DNA of 64,000 nt, taken from the NCBI RefSeq assembly GCF_025685425.1, contig NZ_JAGTAS010000024.1, positions 1 through 64,000 on the forward strand, written 5' to 3'. The translations under genes were made by a program, and so were the position numbers. This DNA comes from Terriglobus albidus. GTDB lineage: Bacteria > Acidobacteriota > Terriglobia > Terriglobales > Acidobacteriaceae. Positions 32,554-43,366 of this stretch are shown here, piece by piece. The notes under the pieces are model-generated. The model saw only the letters and a list, made by a program, of their open reading frames with translations. It had not been told where the DNA came from and did no database searches. Within the stretch, counting starts at the first letter, position 1. Each line of letters opens with the position of its first letter.

Positions 32554-33921
32554 GTGGACGTGGCTTACTCCATTCGCGATGATCGGCCTGTACTTCGACT
32601 TGTTCGGCCCTTTATGCGCTTTGCACAGGTCGAGTCGAGTAGCAGTATTGTGCTGCTACTCGCGACATGCATCGCCCTATACCTCGCAAATTCCCGGTTC
32701 GCTCCGCTATATCAGGACATCCTGAGACTTCCGCTCAAAGCCGGTGTGGGTGGGACGGCATTTATCTGGCCTGTTGAGCTTTGGATCAATGATGTCCTGA
32801 TGGCGGTCTTCTTCCTTATGGTTGGACTCGAGGTTAAGCGAGAGATCCTGATTGGCGAACTAGCGTCGTTCCGTCGTGCCATCCTGCCGGGGTTCGCGGC
32901 TCTGGGCGGTATGGTCGTGCCTGCCGGAATCTACCTTGCTCTGAATCACTCCACGTCCACTGCGCAGGGCTGGGGAGTTCCGGTTGCGACAGATATTGCA
33001 TTCTCGCTGGCTGTTCTAGGTGCGTTCGGCAAGCGCATTCCGCTGGCGCTGCGAGTATTCGTTGCGTCCCTTGCGATTGCTGACGATATCGGGGGAGTGT
33101 TCGTCATTGCTGTTGCATATACGCGAGAGTTGCACCTGGCGTGGATAGCGGCCGGTGCGGGCATCTTTATGATCTGTCTTCTGCTGAACCGACTCGGCGT
33201 TGCTGACCTGCCGGCATATCTGATCCTCGGTGCACTGCTCTGGGGATGCCTACAGCAGTCCGGGGTCCACCCTACGCTGGCAGGAGTCCTGCTTGCCTCG
33301 ACCATTCCATCCAGGAGCTTCCTTCCGGCTGACCATTTTGTTGAAGGCGGGCAGGTTCGGCTTAGGGAGTTCAAGAGAGCCAGGGACGTTGCGGGTCACA
33401 GCCGTGGCGCCCGTGAATCGTTACAGGGACTTGCACATTACCTTCGGCTGGTGGAGTCGCCGCTCGACCGGCTGCAGGCAAAGTTGCAGCCGTGGGTCAG
33501 TTATGGGATCCTGCCTCTTTTCGCCCTGGCGAATGCCGGAATCTCGTTTCATATCTTCCAGCCCACGCTGTTGAAGCAGCCTGCATTCACTGGGGTGGCA
33601 TTAGGTCTGCTACTCGGAAAACCAATCGGAATCATGTTGTTCTCATCGCTCGCGGTACGGCTCCATATCGCCGATCTGTCGCATTCCATGACCTGGAAGC
33701 AACTACACGCAGTCAGTTGGATTGCGGGTATCGGCTTCACCGTCTCAATCTTTATAGCGGGATTGGCCTTCGGAGATGGGCCGGAATACATGCAGAGCCG
33801 GATGGCGATTCTGTTCGCTTCTATCTGCGCCGCAATGATCGGGGCCATCCTGCTTCGGTTTGCTCCGAGTGCAGTATCGCCCCAGTGTGAGGCTCACAGC
33901 ATTGACAGCGCATTGGCATGA
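32554..33921 (+). CDS. nhaA: Na+/H+ antiporter NhaA
   Basis: Sodium/proton antiporter, about 455 residues from the chosen start, with 11-12 helices. Family signatures: RFAQVESSSSIVLLLATCIALYLANS, LMAVFFLMVGLEVKREIL, VATDIAFSLAVLGAFG and SLAIADDIGGVFVIA, which hold the transport aspartates corresponding to the TDIAF and DD pair. The frame is open back to 32389, but that part is a propeller-gene remnant; the GTG at 32554 leaves the usual ~20 residues before RPFMRF. An ATG at 32614 is an alternative. No clear ribosome-binding site decides it. Confidence 0.9.
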   Translation: MDVAYSIRDDRPVLRLVRPFMRFAQVESSSSIVLLLATCIALYLANSRFAPLYQDILRLPLKAGVGGTAFIWPVELWINDVLMAVFFLMVGLEVKREILIGELASFRRAILPGFAALGGMVVPAGIYLALNHSTSTAQGWGVPVATDIAFSLAVLGAFGKRIPLALRVFVASLAIADDIGGVFVIAVAYTRELHLAWIAAGAGIFMICLLLNRLGVADLPAYLILGALLWGCLQQSGVHPTLAGVLLASTIPSRSFLPADHFVEGGQVRLREFKRARDVAGHSRGARESLQGLAHYLRLVESPLDRLQAKLQPWVSYGILPLFALANAGISFHIFQPTLLKQPAFTGVALGLLLGKPIGIMLFSSLAVRLHIADLSHSMTWKQLHAVSWIAGIGFTVSIFIAGLAFGDGPEYMQSRMAILFASICAAMIGAILLRFAPSAVSPQCEAHSIDSALA

Positions 33922-33993
33922 CCAATACAGTTGGGCTTCAACTGTTCAGTCACGGCTGCTGTGCCCTTTTTGTTCCTCGGGATTCAACCTTAA

Positions 33994-35835
33994 ATGTATA
34001 CGTGTACATATGTTGCCGCGGTCGCGGCTCTTCTTGTCTCTTCTCACCTTGGCGCGCAGGTAAGCGTCCTTACCCAGCACAACGACCTGGAACGAACCGG
34101 TGTGAATGCGAAAGAGACGGTGCTTACGCCGGCCAATGTCAACACCAGCCACTTTGGTTTGCTCTTCAAGCGTCCGGTTGACGATCAGGTTTATACGCAA
34201 CCGCTGCTGGCGACGGGAGTCCAGATCAATGGTGGAACGCACGATCTGGTCTATGTCACCACGGTCAATAACAGTGTCTATGCCTTCGATGCGAACGATC
34301 CGGAAGCTTCAACACCGATCTGGCATGTGAACTTCGGTACACCTGCTGGGCTGCATGACGCGGAGTTCGGCTGTCTCGACATCAATGGCAAGATGGGCAT
34401 TCTCGGAACGCCCGTGATTGATGTGGCTGAGCACGCCCTCTATGTGGTCGTTTTGACCAAGGCGGGCGACGGCTTCATGCAACGCTTGCACGCACTCGAT
34501 CTGGCAACGGGAGCCGATCTTCCGAACAGTCCGGTGACGATCTCAGCTCCCGGTTTTGATCCGTTATTGCAGGCCCAGCGGCCTGGGCTGGTGCTCGCGA
34601 ATCAGACTATCTATATTGGCTACTCCTCGCACTGTGACAAGGGACCGTACCACGGCTTTCTGCTCGCCTACGACCAGAAGACGCTTCGTCAGACAGCGGT
34701 TTTCAATGCGACTCCCACCGGGCAGGCAGCGAGTATCTGGCAGTCCGGCCAGGCGCCGTCAGTCGATGCGCAGGGAAATATCTATATCGTTACAGGGAAT
34801 GGCTCCTGGGACGGGGAGCAGAACTTCAGCGAGAGCTTTCTCAAGCTGAGCCCAGATCTAAAGGTGCTTGACTGGTTTACGCCCACAAATCATTTCGACC
34901 TAGACAAGCGGGATATAGATCTCAACTCTTCGGGCGCCACGCTGGTTCCGGGGACGAATCTGGTGCTCGGCGGCGGGAAAGAGGGTGTGCTGTATCTGCT
35001 CGACCGTGGCAGTTTTGGCCATCTGGGAGATGAGCATGCACTGCAGCACTTTCCAGCGACCGGTTCACATCTGCATAGCCTGGTCTTCTGGAACAGCGCA
35101 CAGCGTGGATCGCTACTTTATATATGGGGACAGCGGGATCGCCCTCGTGTCTATCGGTTGCAGGGCGACAGGATCGATTCCACACCGGTGATGAGCCGGC
35201 CGGAGGTCAATGACGGACATCCGGGCGCGATGCTTTCGCTCTCGTCGAACGGTGGACGGGATGGCATTCTGTGGGCTGCGATTCATGCGAGCGGAGATTC
35301 GTGGCATGAATCTCGCCCTGGGATACTGCACGCCTATGACGCGAATGACATTGGTCACGAGCTTTGGAACTCGCTTGAGAACCGGTCGCGCGATGACTGT
35401 GGCAACTACGCCAAGATGGCTCCTCCGACTATTGCCAATGGGAAGGTCTATCTAGCGAGCTTTGGAACGAAAAATATCGGCACAGGGCAGTTCTGTGTCT
35501 ACGGTTTGCTTCCCGACGGAGCTCCTCCGGCTCGTCCGCTGAAGGTGAGCGCAGCAAAGCAGCCTTCCGGAGTAGCGCTTAGCTGGGATGCTGCCGCGGC
35601 AGGCTCCATAGGTCATGTGACCTATCGTGTGAGCAAGGCGGAAGGTAACGGCGCCTTCAGGAATATCGCGCTGGGGCTCACAATGCCGGCCTATTTCGAC
35701 AATTCCGTATCTACAGGCCACAGCTATCGTTATGTGGTTACGGCTCAGGATGCAAATGGCGTCGGCGCCCGCTCTGACGAGGCCGCGATCGCTATTCCGA
35801 AACAGAGGGAGGCAGCCAATCACGTGGCACATTGA
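33994..35835 (+). CDS. Secreted PQQ-like beta-propeller protein with C-terminal fibronectin type III-like domain
   Basis: 613 residues. Short signal peptide (YTCTYVAAVAALLVSSHLGA). The body has QHNDLERTG, LVYVTTVNNSVYAFDAND and several blades like GKEGVLYLLDRG and HAYDANDIGHELW of the pyrrolo-quinoline-quinone-like propeller. The last ~90 residues (KQPSGVALSWDAA ... GHSYRYVVTAQDANGVGARSDEA) are a fibronectin-III-like domain. The ATG directly follows an in-frame TAA, so no longer form exists. Catalysis is not evident; it may bind carbohydrate or be a structural exoprotein. Confidence 0.88.
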   Translation: MYTCTYVAAVAALLVSSHLGAQVSVLTQHNDLERTGVNAKETVLTPANVNTSHFGLLFKRPVDDQVYTQPLLATGVQINGGTHDLVYVTTVNNSVYAFDANDPEASTPIWHVNFGTPAGLHDAEFGCLDINGKMGILGTPVIDVAEHALYVVVLTKAGDGFMQRLHALDLATGADLPNSPVTISAPGFDPLLQAQRPGLVLANQTIYIGYSSHCDKGPYHGFLLAYDQKTLRQTAVFNATPTGQAASIWQSGQAPSVDAQGNIYIVTGNGSWDGEQNFSESFLKLSPDLKVLDWFTPTNHFDLDKRDIDLNSSGATLVPGTNLVLGGGKEGVLYLLDRGSFGHLGDEHALQHFPATGSHLHSLVFWNSAQRGSLLYIWGQRDRPRVYRLQGDRIDSTPVMSRPEVNDGHPGAMLSLSSNGGRDGILWAAIHASGDSWHESRPGILHAYDANDIGHELWNSLENRSRDDCGNYAKMAPPTIANGKVYLASFGTKNIGTGQFCVYGLLPDGAPPARPLKVSAAKQPSGVALSWDAAAAGSIGHVTYRVSKAEGNGAFRNIALGLTMPAYFDNSVSTGHSYRYVVTAQDANGVGARSDEAAIAIPKQREAANHVAH

Positions 35836-36031
35836 GATGGTCAAACAAACGGTTGTTGATGAGCGGTCTGGCGTTTGCGTTCGTCTAAGAAGCATTCGTC
35901 GAAACCGAAGCGGGCCCTCAGGCATCAGGTTGTTGGAGAGTGTTATAAAAAGTCGACGGTAATCCCGGCCTGTCTGGTGGAAGCAGGGCTTGCTGGCGCC
36001 TGGTTAATCCATACCAATCGAGGAAGACGTG

Positions 36032-37252
36032 ATGAAACAGTTAGTGTTCGCGGGAGTTTCTCTCGCGCTGGCGGCGTCCCATGCCATGGGGCAGATCAAT
36101 GCGGGTGACCAGAAGCCTGAGGCGAGCGTGCCGTTCAATATGGTTCAAGTGACAACGCTCGATCTTCCCTGGCGAATTGCGTTCCTCCCTGATGGGCGGA
36201 TGTTGATTACGGAGAAGACCGGAGCTCTGTGGCTGGTAACACAGCAGGGCGCCAAGATGCAGGTGTCGAATGTTCCTGCTGTTCTTTATGGAGGACAGGG
36301 CGGCATGCTGGGCGTCTTTACCTCACCGCACTACGCCAAAGACCATAGCGTCTATCTCACCTATTCCGAGCCCGGCGAGGGTGGATCGAGCCTGGCGCTT
36401 GCGCGTGCACAACTGAAGTGCAGCCAGGACGCGGCGAGTCTGGAAGATCTGAAGGTGATCTGGCGTGATGGCGAGCGTGGCAAGGGCGGCCAGTTCGGTG
36501 CGCAGATTGCGTTCTCTCCGGATAAGAAATATCTCTACCTGACCATTGGCGACCGGCAACGCATGACACCGGCCCAGGATCCGAATCAGCCGTTGGGCAA
36601 GATTCTCCGTCTGACGCTTGATGGTAAGCCTGCGCCTGGCAATCCGATGGCAGGCAAGACGGGCGCGGCGAGTGTGCCTGTGATTGATCCGCCCGAGGAT
36701 ACCGAGGCTGCGAAGGTCGCTCCTGTAGTGAGGACCTACACCTTCCCCGGCCCAAACCTGACGCCATCGGAGACCTGGAGCATTGGACATCGCACTCCTT
36801 ATGGACTTGCCTTTGCGCCTGACGGCAAGCTGTGGGAGGTGGAACATGGTCCGCGCGGCGGCGACGAGCTGAATCTGATTCAGTCGGGTAAGAACTATGG
36901 CTGGCCGTTGGTCTCGTATGCAGTCAACTACAACGGTGTGCCGATTCCCAGTCCGGATACGCGGTCTGATCTGACCAAGCCTGTCATCTACTGGACGCCG
37001 ATCATCGCACCGGGAAACCTGATGTTCTATACCGGCTCAATGTTCCCGCAGTGGAAGGGATCCGCTCTGATCAGTGCACTGGCAGGGAAGTCGTTGATCC
37101 GGATTACCTTTGACGGTAAGGGCGGAGCCAAGCCGGCTGAGCGCTGGGATGTTGGGCACCGCATCCGCGACGTGGAGCAGGCGCCCGATGGCGCATTGTG
37201 GCTGCTGGAGGATGCCAGAGGGGGCGGCGTCTATCGTGTGACGCCGAAGTAG
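36032..37252 (+). CDS. PQQ-dependent sugar dehydrogenase (soluble aldose dehydrogenase type)
   Basis: About 406 residues with a signal peptide (KQLVFAGVSLALAASHAMG). It matches the glucose/sorbosone dehydrogenase propeller: LDLPWRIAFLPDGRMLITEKTG, GGQGGMLGVFTSPHYAKD, SIGHRTPYGLAFAPDGKLWEVEHGPRGGDELN and a C-terminal RDVEQAPDGALWLL. It oxidises aldose sugars in the periplasm using PQQ. AGGAAG five bases before ATG 36032 decides the start over the adjacent GTG. Confidence 0.92.
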   Translation: MKQLVFAGVSLALAASHAMGQINAGDQKPEASVPFNMVQVTTLDLPWRIAFLPDGRMLITEKTGALWLVTQQGAKMQVSNVPAVLYGGQGGMLGVFTSPHYAKDHSVYLTYSEPGEGGSSLALARAQLKCSQDAASLEDLKVIWRDGERGKGGQFGAQIAFSPDKKYLYLTIGDRQRMTPAQDPNQPLGKILRLTLDGKPAPGNPMAGKTGAASVPVIDPPEDTEAAKVAPVVRTYTFPGPNLTPSETWSIGHRTPYGLAFAPDGKLWEVEHGPRGGDELNLIQSGKNYGWPLVSYAVNYNGVPIPSPDTRSDLTKPVIYWTPIIAPGNLMFYTGSMFPQWKGSALISALAGKSLIRITFDGKGGAKPAERWDVGHRIRDVEQAPDGALWLLEDARGGGVYRVTPK

Positions 37253-37272
37253 TTCGAGCTATTTGGAAAAGG

Positions 37273-37309
37273 AAACGGGTGACGAGAATTCGTCGCCCGT
37301 TTTGTTTTG
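37273..37309 (+). terminator. Intrinsic terminator after the sugar dehydrogenase
   Basis: The stem AAACGGGTGACGA / TCGTCGCCCGTTT with loop GAAT, followed by TTGTTTTG. Confidence 0.85.
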
Positions 37310-37364
37310 TACCTGGTGTATCTCAGAAGTGTTCTTGTTATAAATTTTGTCGTCCTGAATGTTC

Positions 37365-37396
37365 GGGGTCCCCGGCGAACTTGTTCGCTGGGGTGA
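37365..37396. repeat. Short hairpin repeat (GGGGTCCC family), copy 3
   Basis: GGGGTCCCCGGCGAAC-TT-GTTCGCTGGGGTGA, the same frame as the copy at 13553, but with arms GGCGAAC/GTTCGCT. Confidence 0.75.
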
Positions 37397-37503
37397 TTAG
37401 TGAAGGACCTGCTTGTTGAAGCTTCGCGCCTGTGCCCTTAAGCAAAACAGGAGCGGGCTTCGGTATAGCACGAGAATCTGGCTTGCCGCAGGCTCGTATC
37501 CGC

Positions 37504-37527
37504 CTAACGAACGTGTTCGTTGGGGAC
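37504..37527. repeat. Short hairpin repeat (GGGGTCCC family), copy 4 (partial)
   Basis: TAACGAACGTGTTCGTTGGGGAC, a shortened member with arms AACGAAC/GTTCGTT immediately downstream of ccmE. The 285 bases between the terminator at 37309 and ccmE hold only these repeats. Confidence 0.6.
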
Positions 37528-37538
37528 AGCCAAGGGAT

Positions 37539-38003
37539 TTAGCGAGCGGGAATAACTGCGGCAGCCGCTTTTGGAGTAGAGACTGCGGGCTGCTGACCTG
37601 GCTGCTGCTGTCCGGGTTGGGCCGGAGCGTACTTGCTGGCGCACTTGGCCTGGATCTGAGTGGCGTGGAAGACGCCGTCGCGGCCGTAGGTTCCCATGGC
37701 GAGCGCCTGGGCATCGTCCTTGAAGGTGTCGGGAAGCGGCTCCATGCCCTGGTAGCTGACGCGAACCGTCTTATCCAGTTCCACGAGCGTGAAGTCGGCG
37801 TGAGTTCCGCTGCGAACGACGGAGCCGGGCTGTACGTTGCCGGCAACGCGCAGGTGACGCGTATAGGCCTTGTTGCCCATCTTCTGCAGCTCACTGATCG
37901 TGACGTAGTAGCTCTTCGAGTCGCCGATACCGGAGAGGGCAAGGTACACCACTGCGGCGATGACGACGGCACAGGCAAGACCGATTCGGGTAGTGCTGTT
38001 CAT
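37539..38003 (-). CDS. ccmE: Cytochrome c maturation protein CcmE, CxxxY type
   Basis: Periplasmic heme chaperone, 154 residues: N-terminal membrane anchor (RIGLACAVVIAAVVYLALSG), then the OB-fold with LRVAGNVQPGSVVR, FTLVELDKTVRVSYQG and LPDTFKDDAQALAMGTY. The heme attachment segment reads QAKCASKYAP: a cysteine replaces the usual histidine (HxxxY becomes CxxxY), as described for Desulfovibrio and some archaeal CcmE. The C-terminus is Gln/Pro/Ala-rich. It is separated from ccmABCD in this window. Confidence 0.93.
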   Translation of the reverse strand: MNSTTRIGLACAVVIAAVVYLALSGIGDSKSYYVTISELQKMGNKAYTRHLRVAGNVQPGSVVRSGTHADFTLVELDKTVRVSYQGMEPLPDTFKDDAQALAMGTYGRDGVFHATQIQAKCASKYAPAQPGQQQPGQQPAVSTPKAAAAVIPAR

Positions 38004-38005
38004 AA

Positions 38006-39595
<1,590 letters not shown>

Positions 39596-39613
39596 CCTCT
39601 CGCAAACATAAAA

Positions 39614-39648
39614 GAAGGGCCGCTTCCGATTCGGGGCGGCCCTTTCTA
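39614..39648 (+). terminator. Intrinsic terminator after thiC
   Basis: The stem AAGGGCCGC / GCGGCCCTT with loop TTCCGATTCGGG-like, followed by TCT; 18 bases after the thiC stop. Confidence 0.85.
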
Positions 39649-39667
39649 CTGCAATGGTTTTCTTTGT

Positions 39668-39766
39668 TTAAAGTTCATTTTCCGGAGCAGCCTCGGACCT
39701 GACGACTAAAACTGGTACCCAGATCAGGGCTAAAATCACAACGCCGAAGATGAGGGTATGAGGCAT
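39668..39766 (-). CDS. Putative 32-residue single-pass membrane peptide
   Basis: ATG CCT CAT ACC codes MPHTLIFGVVILALIW, then VPVLVVRSEAAPENEL and TAA. One hydrophobic helix with a short acidic tail. AAGGA sits at good spacing before the ATG. It occupies the only open space between the thiC terminator and element copy 4 and has coding-like composition. No family recognised. Confidence 0.55.
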   Translation of the reverse strand: MPHTLIFGVVILALIWVPVLVVRSEAAPENEL

Positions 39767-39858
39767 GCCGGTTTTCCTTACAAGAATCATCCGCCTTTTT
39801 CCTGTGGATCGTTATCCCTGAACCGGGCTATCGGGATACACCGAAAGTTGCAAAGTTG

Positions 39859-39971
39859 GAGTATTTTCCCTGTGGGCGTAGTCCAGAGCATCCGCATGTA
39901 TAGGCGTTTTCCGCAATGAAAACGCCACTGCACGCTCTCCGGGATACGCAGCAACAGGGAAAAATGGTCTA
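39859..39971 (-). repeat. Stop-codon-associated palindromic element, copy 4
   Basis: In the minus orientation it begins TAGACCATTTTTCCCTG, that TAG (39969-39971) being the stop of the BNR-repeat gene. The internal hairpin GGCGTTTTC / GGAAAACGCC is intact. It ends GGGAAAATACTC. Confidence 0.92.
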
Positions 39972-41225
39972 ATGCATCGTGGCGCGGGCCAGGAAGGTTT
40001 TTGGCTGCTCCTCTTCCGTTGACCAGGCGACATAGACCGAGCCATCCTGACCGAGGGACGTAGCGGGATACCGTCCTCCCAAAACGACAGAAGGCAGCGC
40101 CGAGGCACGCGAGACGGCGCCTTCGGCGGAGACGCCATAGACATACGGCACCAGTGGAGACCACTCGCCAGTCTGGCCTGCAGCGCGTCCTGAGAAGGAG
40201 ACGGCGATGGAGCCGTCTTCCCGTTGCGCCAAATAGGGATGATTGGCCGAGAGACTTCCGTCACTTACCGGTCTCGCCGCTTGGAAGGTCTTTCCCCTGT
40301 CGGAGGAAACTGCCAGGCGGATGCCCGGTTTCTGCTCTGACGCGGTGTACCAGCTCACGATCGGGTTGTTCTTCTGAATGGCGATCACCGGGCCGGATTC
40401 AGGACAGCCGAAGAGCTTCCAGCGGTCGGTCGAGACGCGAATCGGGGAGCTCCAATGTTGTCCACCATCGTGCGAGCTGACCATGGCGATATCCCGCTCA
40501 TTGTCATCGTAGACATGTCGGTAGACCACATACACCGTGCCGTCCGGTGCAACCGCAGCCGCCGGACGGCAGCAGGGGCAGGAGAGATCTGCCACACGGA
40601 CGTTGGGCTGGAAGGTCATGCCTTTATCGGTCGATCGCGCCAGGTAGACAGAGAAGGTTCCAGCGGCCGAAGCCGGCGCGCGGCCGTCGAGCCAGACTGC
40701 ATAGATATCGCCGTTTGGGGCGACCGTGAAGCTGGCAAAGCCTGTGTAGCTCGTATCGCCGGCGGGTTTGTCCACCGGCGAGACGACATGCGGTGGCATG
40801 TGCGCCATGCCGGGCGAGGTGCGGGCAAACTGCAGCGTCGTTGAACCTGCCTCATCGTGCTGCTGCCACAGCGCATAGGCATACATGCCGCGTGCCGCTA
40901 TCTGCGGTGCGTTTTCCGCTGCGGTGGAGACCATGGTTCCGGCGGCGTTGAGCACCGCTGGTTGGCCCCAGTGATCGCCCGCGTCGTTGCTGATTGCTAG
41001 TGCGAGCTTCGACCCGCCCTGGGAGCGGTCAACGCCCAGCAGATAGAGGTCTCCGTTGACCGCCGAGGCCACGACCGGCCTCATCAACGCGAACGGCAGC
41101 TGATGCGGCTGTGGCTCGAAGCGGAAGCCTGATTCGGCTGTCGCCGCACTCTGCCCATGCCGGCATGCAGTTGCCAGCATGGACAACAGCAGCGCAGCCG
41201 TGGGTGCGAGGCAACGAGCCATCAT
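39969..41225 (-). CDS. BNR/Asp-box sialidase-like propeller lipoprotein
   Basis: 418 residues. N-terminal lipoprotein signal (CLAPTAALLLSMLATAC, lipobox LATAC), so an outer-membrane or periplasmic lipoprotein. At least four Asp-box repeats: SNDAGDHWGQP, STDKGMTFQP, SHDGGQHWSSP and SSDRGKTFQA. This fold is shared by sialidases and other exo-glycosidases, but the Arg triad was not identified, so enzymatic activity is open. Its ATG overlaps the M28 peptidase stop (TGATG), suggesting coupling. Stop TAG is part of element copy 4. Confidence 0.85.
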   Translation of the reverse strand: MMARCLAPTAALLLSMLATACRHGQSAATAESGFRFEPQPHQLPFALMRPVVASAVNGDLYLLGVDRSQGGSKLALAISNDAGDHWGQPAVLNAAGTMVSTAAENAPQIAARGMYAYALWQQHDEAGSTTLQFARTSPGMAHMPPHVVSPVDKPAGDTSYTGFASFTVAPNGDIYAVWLDGRAPASAAGTFSVYLARSTDKGMTFQPNVRVADLSCPCCRPAAAVAPDGTVYVVYRHVYDDNERDIAMVSSHDGGQHWSSPIRVSTDRWKLFGCPESGPVIAIQKNNPIVSWYTASEQKPGIRLAVSSDRGKTFQAARPVSDGSLSANHPYLAQREDGSIAVSFSGRAAGQTGEWSPLVPYVYGVSAEGAVSRASALPSVVLGGRYPATSLGQDGSVYVAWSTEEEQPKTFLARATMH

Positions 41226-43366
41226 CAGTGGGCAACGCCTTCCAGAATCTGTGCGGCCTGGTTGAGCGCTTCGGTCAGGACTCCAAGCTGCGCCTGGGCA
41301 AGAGCCGCATCCGGCTTGTTGTTGATGCCGCCTTCCATGGCCTCATTCACTCCTGGAATCACCACCGCGGCATAGCCGGTGTACTCACCCGGGGCGTAGA
41401 TGACGTGCTTGTACCAGGGGCGATTGGGCAGGCCCTGTGAAGAGATGAAAGCGCCTTCGACAGCTCGCAGGCTGTCATTCAGCGCCTTCAGGTTGCCGCT
41501 GAAGCTGTTCTGCCGTGTGCGGACTGCCGAACCGGCAGCCTCAAACCGCTTGGCCGCGGCGGCTGCGGCGTCGAAGTTCAGTGTCAAACCATCGGTCGAT
41601 GCCTTCTTCTTCGCGGTGGAGATGTACTCCTCTACCGCCTTTCCATACGCCTGATAGTCATACGGCAGCACGTCGGCATCGGCCATGTGCAGAATCTCCA
41701 GCCCGAAGACGCGGGCCTGCTGCTGCTCGTAGACGAAGGTCGGGTCAGCGTTCTTGACGAACCATGCGTAGTTATCGAACACCGAATGATAGACGCCGTA
41801 GCGGCCGCTGGAGCCGATATCCGTCGCCGGCACGCCGATATGCTGAATAAACGGGGTGTAGTCGGAGCCGGAGCCAAGAGCGTCGACCTTTACGTCATTA
41901 TCGACGGAGGTCACGACGTTGCTGGCGCTGGTGGAGGTTCCACGTCCGCGACCCTCTTCCTGTGACTTCTTCCATTGGTCGTAGACGCTGCCGCCCTTGG
42001 GGCTGGGGACAGACTTGGTAACTTCGCGAACAAACTGCTGCAGGGAGGGGACAGAAGAGGCTCCGAAATCCGGACCGCTGACACCCACGTCCGTATTGAA
42101 GTAGGCGACGGCATGCTGGAGCTCGGCAGCGTGTTCCTCGGCCCACTCGGTCGACCCGACCAGACCCTCTTCTTCCGCGTCCCAGCTTCCGATGATGACG
42201 GTGCGCTTCGGCTTCCAACCCTGTTTGAGCAGCTCGCCCAGACCGTGAACCGTCTCCAGCATGGCGGCTGTTCCGCTGTTCGGGTCAACTGCTCCGTAGA
42301 CCCAGGCATCGCGGTGATTGCCGGCGATCACCCATTCATCCGGAGCGTCCGTGCCAGGGATCTTGCCGATGACGTTCCAGATCGTACGTACGGCGTAATC
42401 CTGCTCCAGATGCATGTGTGCGGTAACGCCTTTGCCGCCGAGATGGTAGGTGAAGGGAAGTGCGCCCTGCCACGGGCGGGGTGACTCCGGCCCGCCGAGA
42501 GCACGCAGAATTGGCTGGGCATCCTGGTAGCTCAGGGGATTGGCCGGGATGCTGGGCTGGTCGTCCTGCAGCTTGTTCTCGGGCAGGCGGGCGGAGTCCG
42601 GCAGCTTCTCGGTGGAGGCGACTCCGGGCGTCTCGGGATCGCCGGTGTATTTGGCGATGAACTGCACGCTGCCACGTTGGACGGCGTTGTCCGGACGGAA
42701 GGCGCCTTGCGGATACTTGTCACCTTTGACCCAGCCATCGTCGGCCGGATCGGAGTAGATCAGCACACCGGAGGCCCCCATCTGCTGGGCGATATAGACC
42801 TTTACGCCGCGGAAGTTCTGGCCGTAGCGCACAAGGGCAATCTTGCCGTGCATATCGATGCCGAGTTCCTTGATCTTTCGGAAATCGGCAAGCGTGCCGT
42901 AGTTGCAGTAGATGACCTCGCCGGTGACATCACCCGAAGGGGAGGAGCCGTTGAAGGCCGGCAGAACGCGCGGATCGTCCTGGAAGGGGTCGCCGTCGAC
43001 ATGCTCTTTGGTCGGGCCGGACATCAACTTTTTGCCCTTGCTGTCGAAGGCCTCGATGCTGATCTTCTTTGGTTTGTTCAGAAGCACGCGATAGGGGACG
43101 ATCTCGGTTTGCAGACCGGCTTCTTTGAACTTAGCCGCGACGTACTGTGCTGTCTTCAGGTCTTCGGGGGAACTGGCCCAGTGGGGCTCGGCCGTAAGAG
43201 TCTTGAGGTGCTGGCCGGCGAGTTTGGGGTCGGGCACGGCAAGAAAGGTCGTATCCCACTTCTGCTGCTGGGTGAAGTCACGATACCCGAAGACGGACGG
43301 CGACTGCGCTACGGCGGCGAGGCTGACAAAGGCAAGAGAGATGGCAACAGCCTGGGTGCGATGCAC
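41225..43366 (-). CDS. Secreted M28 family peptidase, glutamate carboxypeptidase II-like
   Basis: 713 residues with a signal peptide (TQAVAISLAFVSLAAVAQSPSV). Order: protease-associated (PA) domain about 120-290, M28 zinc peptidase about 330-570, transferrin-receptor-like dimerisation domain at the C-terminus. Two-zinc ligands and base are seen in GNHRDAWVYGAVDPNSG, WDAEEEGLVGSTEWAEE, FNTDVGVSG and YHSVFDNY. Similar enzymes cleave N-acetyl-aspartyl-glutamate or folyl-polyglutamate; the natural bacterial substrate is probably peptide. Overlaps the lipoprotein gene downstream by one base. Confidence 0.92.
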   Translation of the reverse strand: MHRTQAVAISLAFVSLAAVAQSPSVFGYRDFTQQQKWDTTFLAVPDPKLAGQHLKTLTAEPHWASSPEDLKTAQYVAAKFKEAGLQTEIVPYRVLLNKPKKISIEAFDSKGKKLMSGPTKEHVDGDPFQDDPRVLPAFNGSSPSGDVTGEVIYCNYGTLADFRKIKELGIDMHGKIALVRYGQNFRGVKVYIAQQMGASGVLIYSDPADDGWVKGDKYPQGAFRPDNAVQRGSVQFIAKYTGDPETPGVASTEKLPDSARLPENKLQDDQPSIPANPLSYQDAQPILRALGGPESPRPWQGALPFTYHLGGKGVTAHMHLEQDYAVRTIWNVIGKIPGTDAPDEWVIAGNHRDAWVYGAVDPNSGTAAMLETVHGLGELLKQGWKPKRTVIIGSWDAEEEGLVGSTEWAEEHAAELQHAVAYFNTDVGVSGPDFGASSVPSLQQFVREVTKSVPSPKGGSVYDQWKKSQEEGRGRGTSTSASNVVTSVDNDVKVDALGSGSDYTPFIQHIGVPATDIGSSGRYGVYHSVFDNYAWFVKNADPTFVYEQQQARVFGLEILHMADADVLPYDYQAYGKAVEEYISTAKKKASTDGLTLNFDAAAAAAKRFEAAGSAVRTRQNSFSGNLKALNDSLRAVEGAFISSQGLPNRPWYKHVIYAPGEYTGYAAVVIPGVNEAMEGGINNKPDAALAQAQLGVLTEALNQAAQILEGVAH

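Noticed and set aside
32536-32720. An alternate-frame ORF starting ATG AGC AAG TGG ACG (MSKWTWLTPFAMIGLYFDLF) in the nhaA leader.
   Set aside because: It is short, overlaps nhaA and has no recognisable family; perhaps a remnant, but not supportable as a gene.
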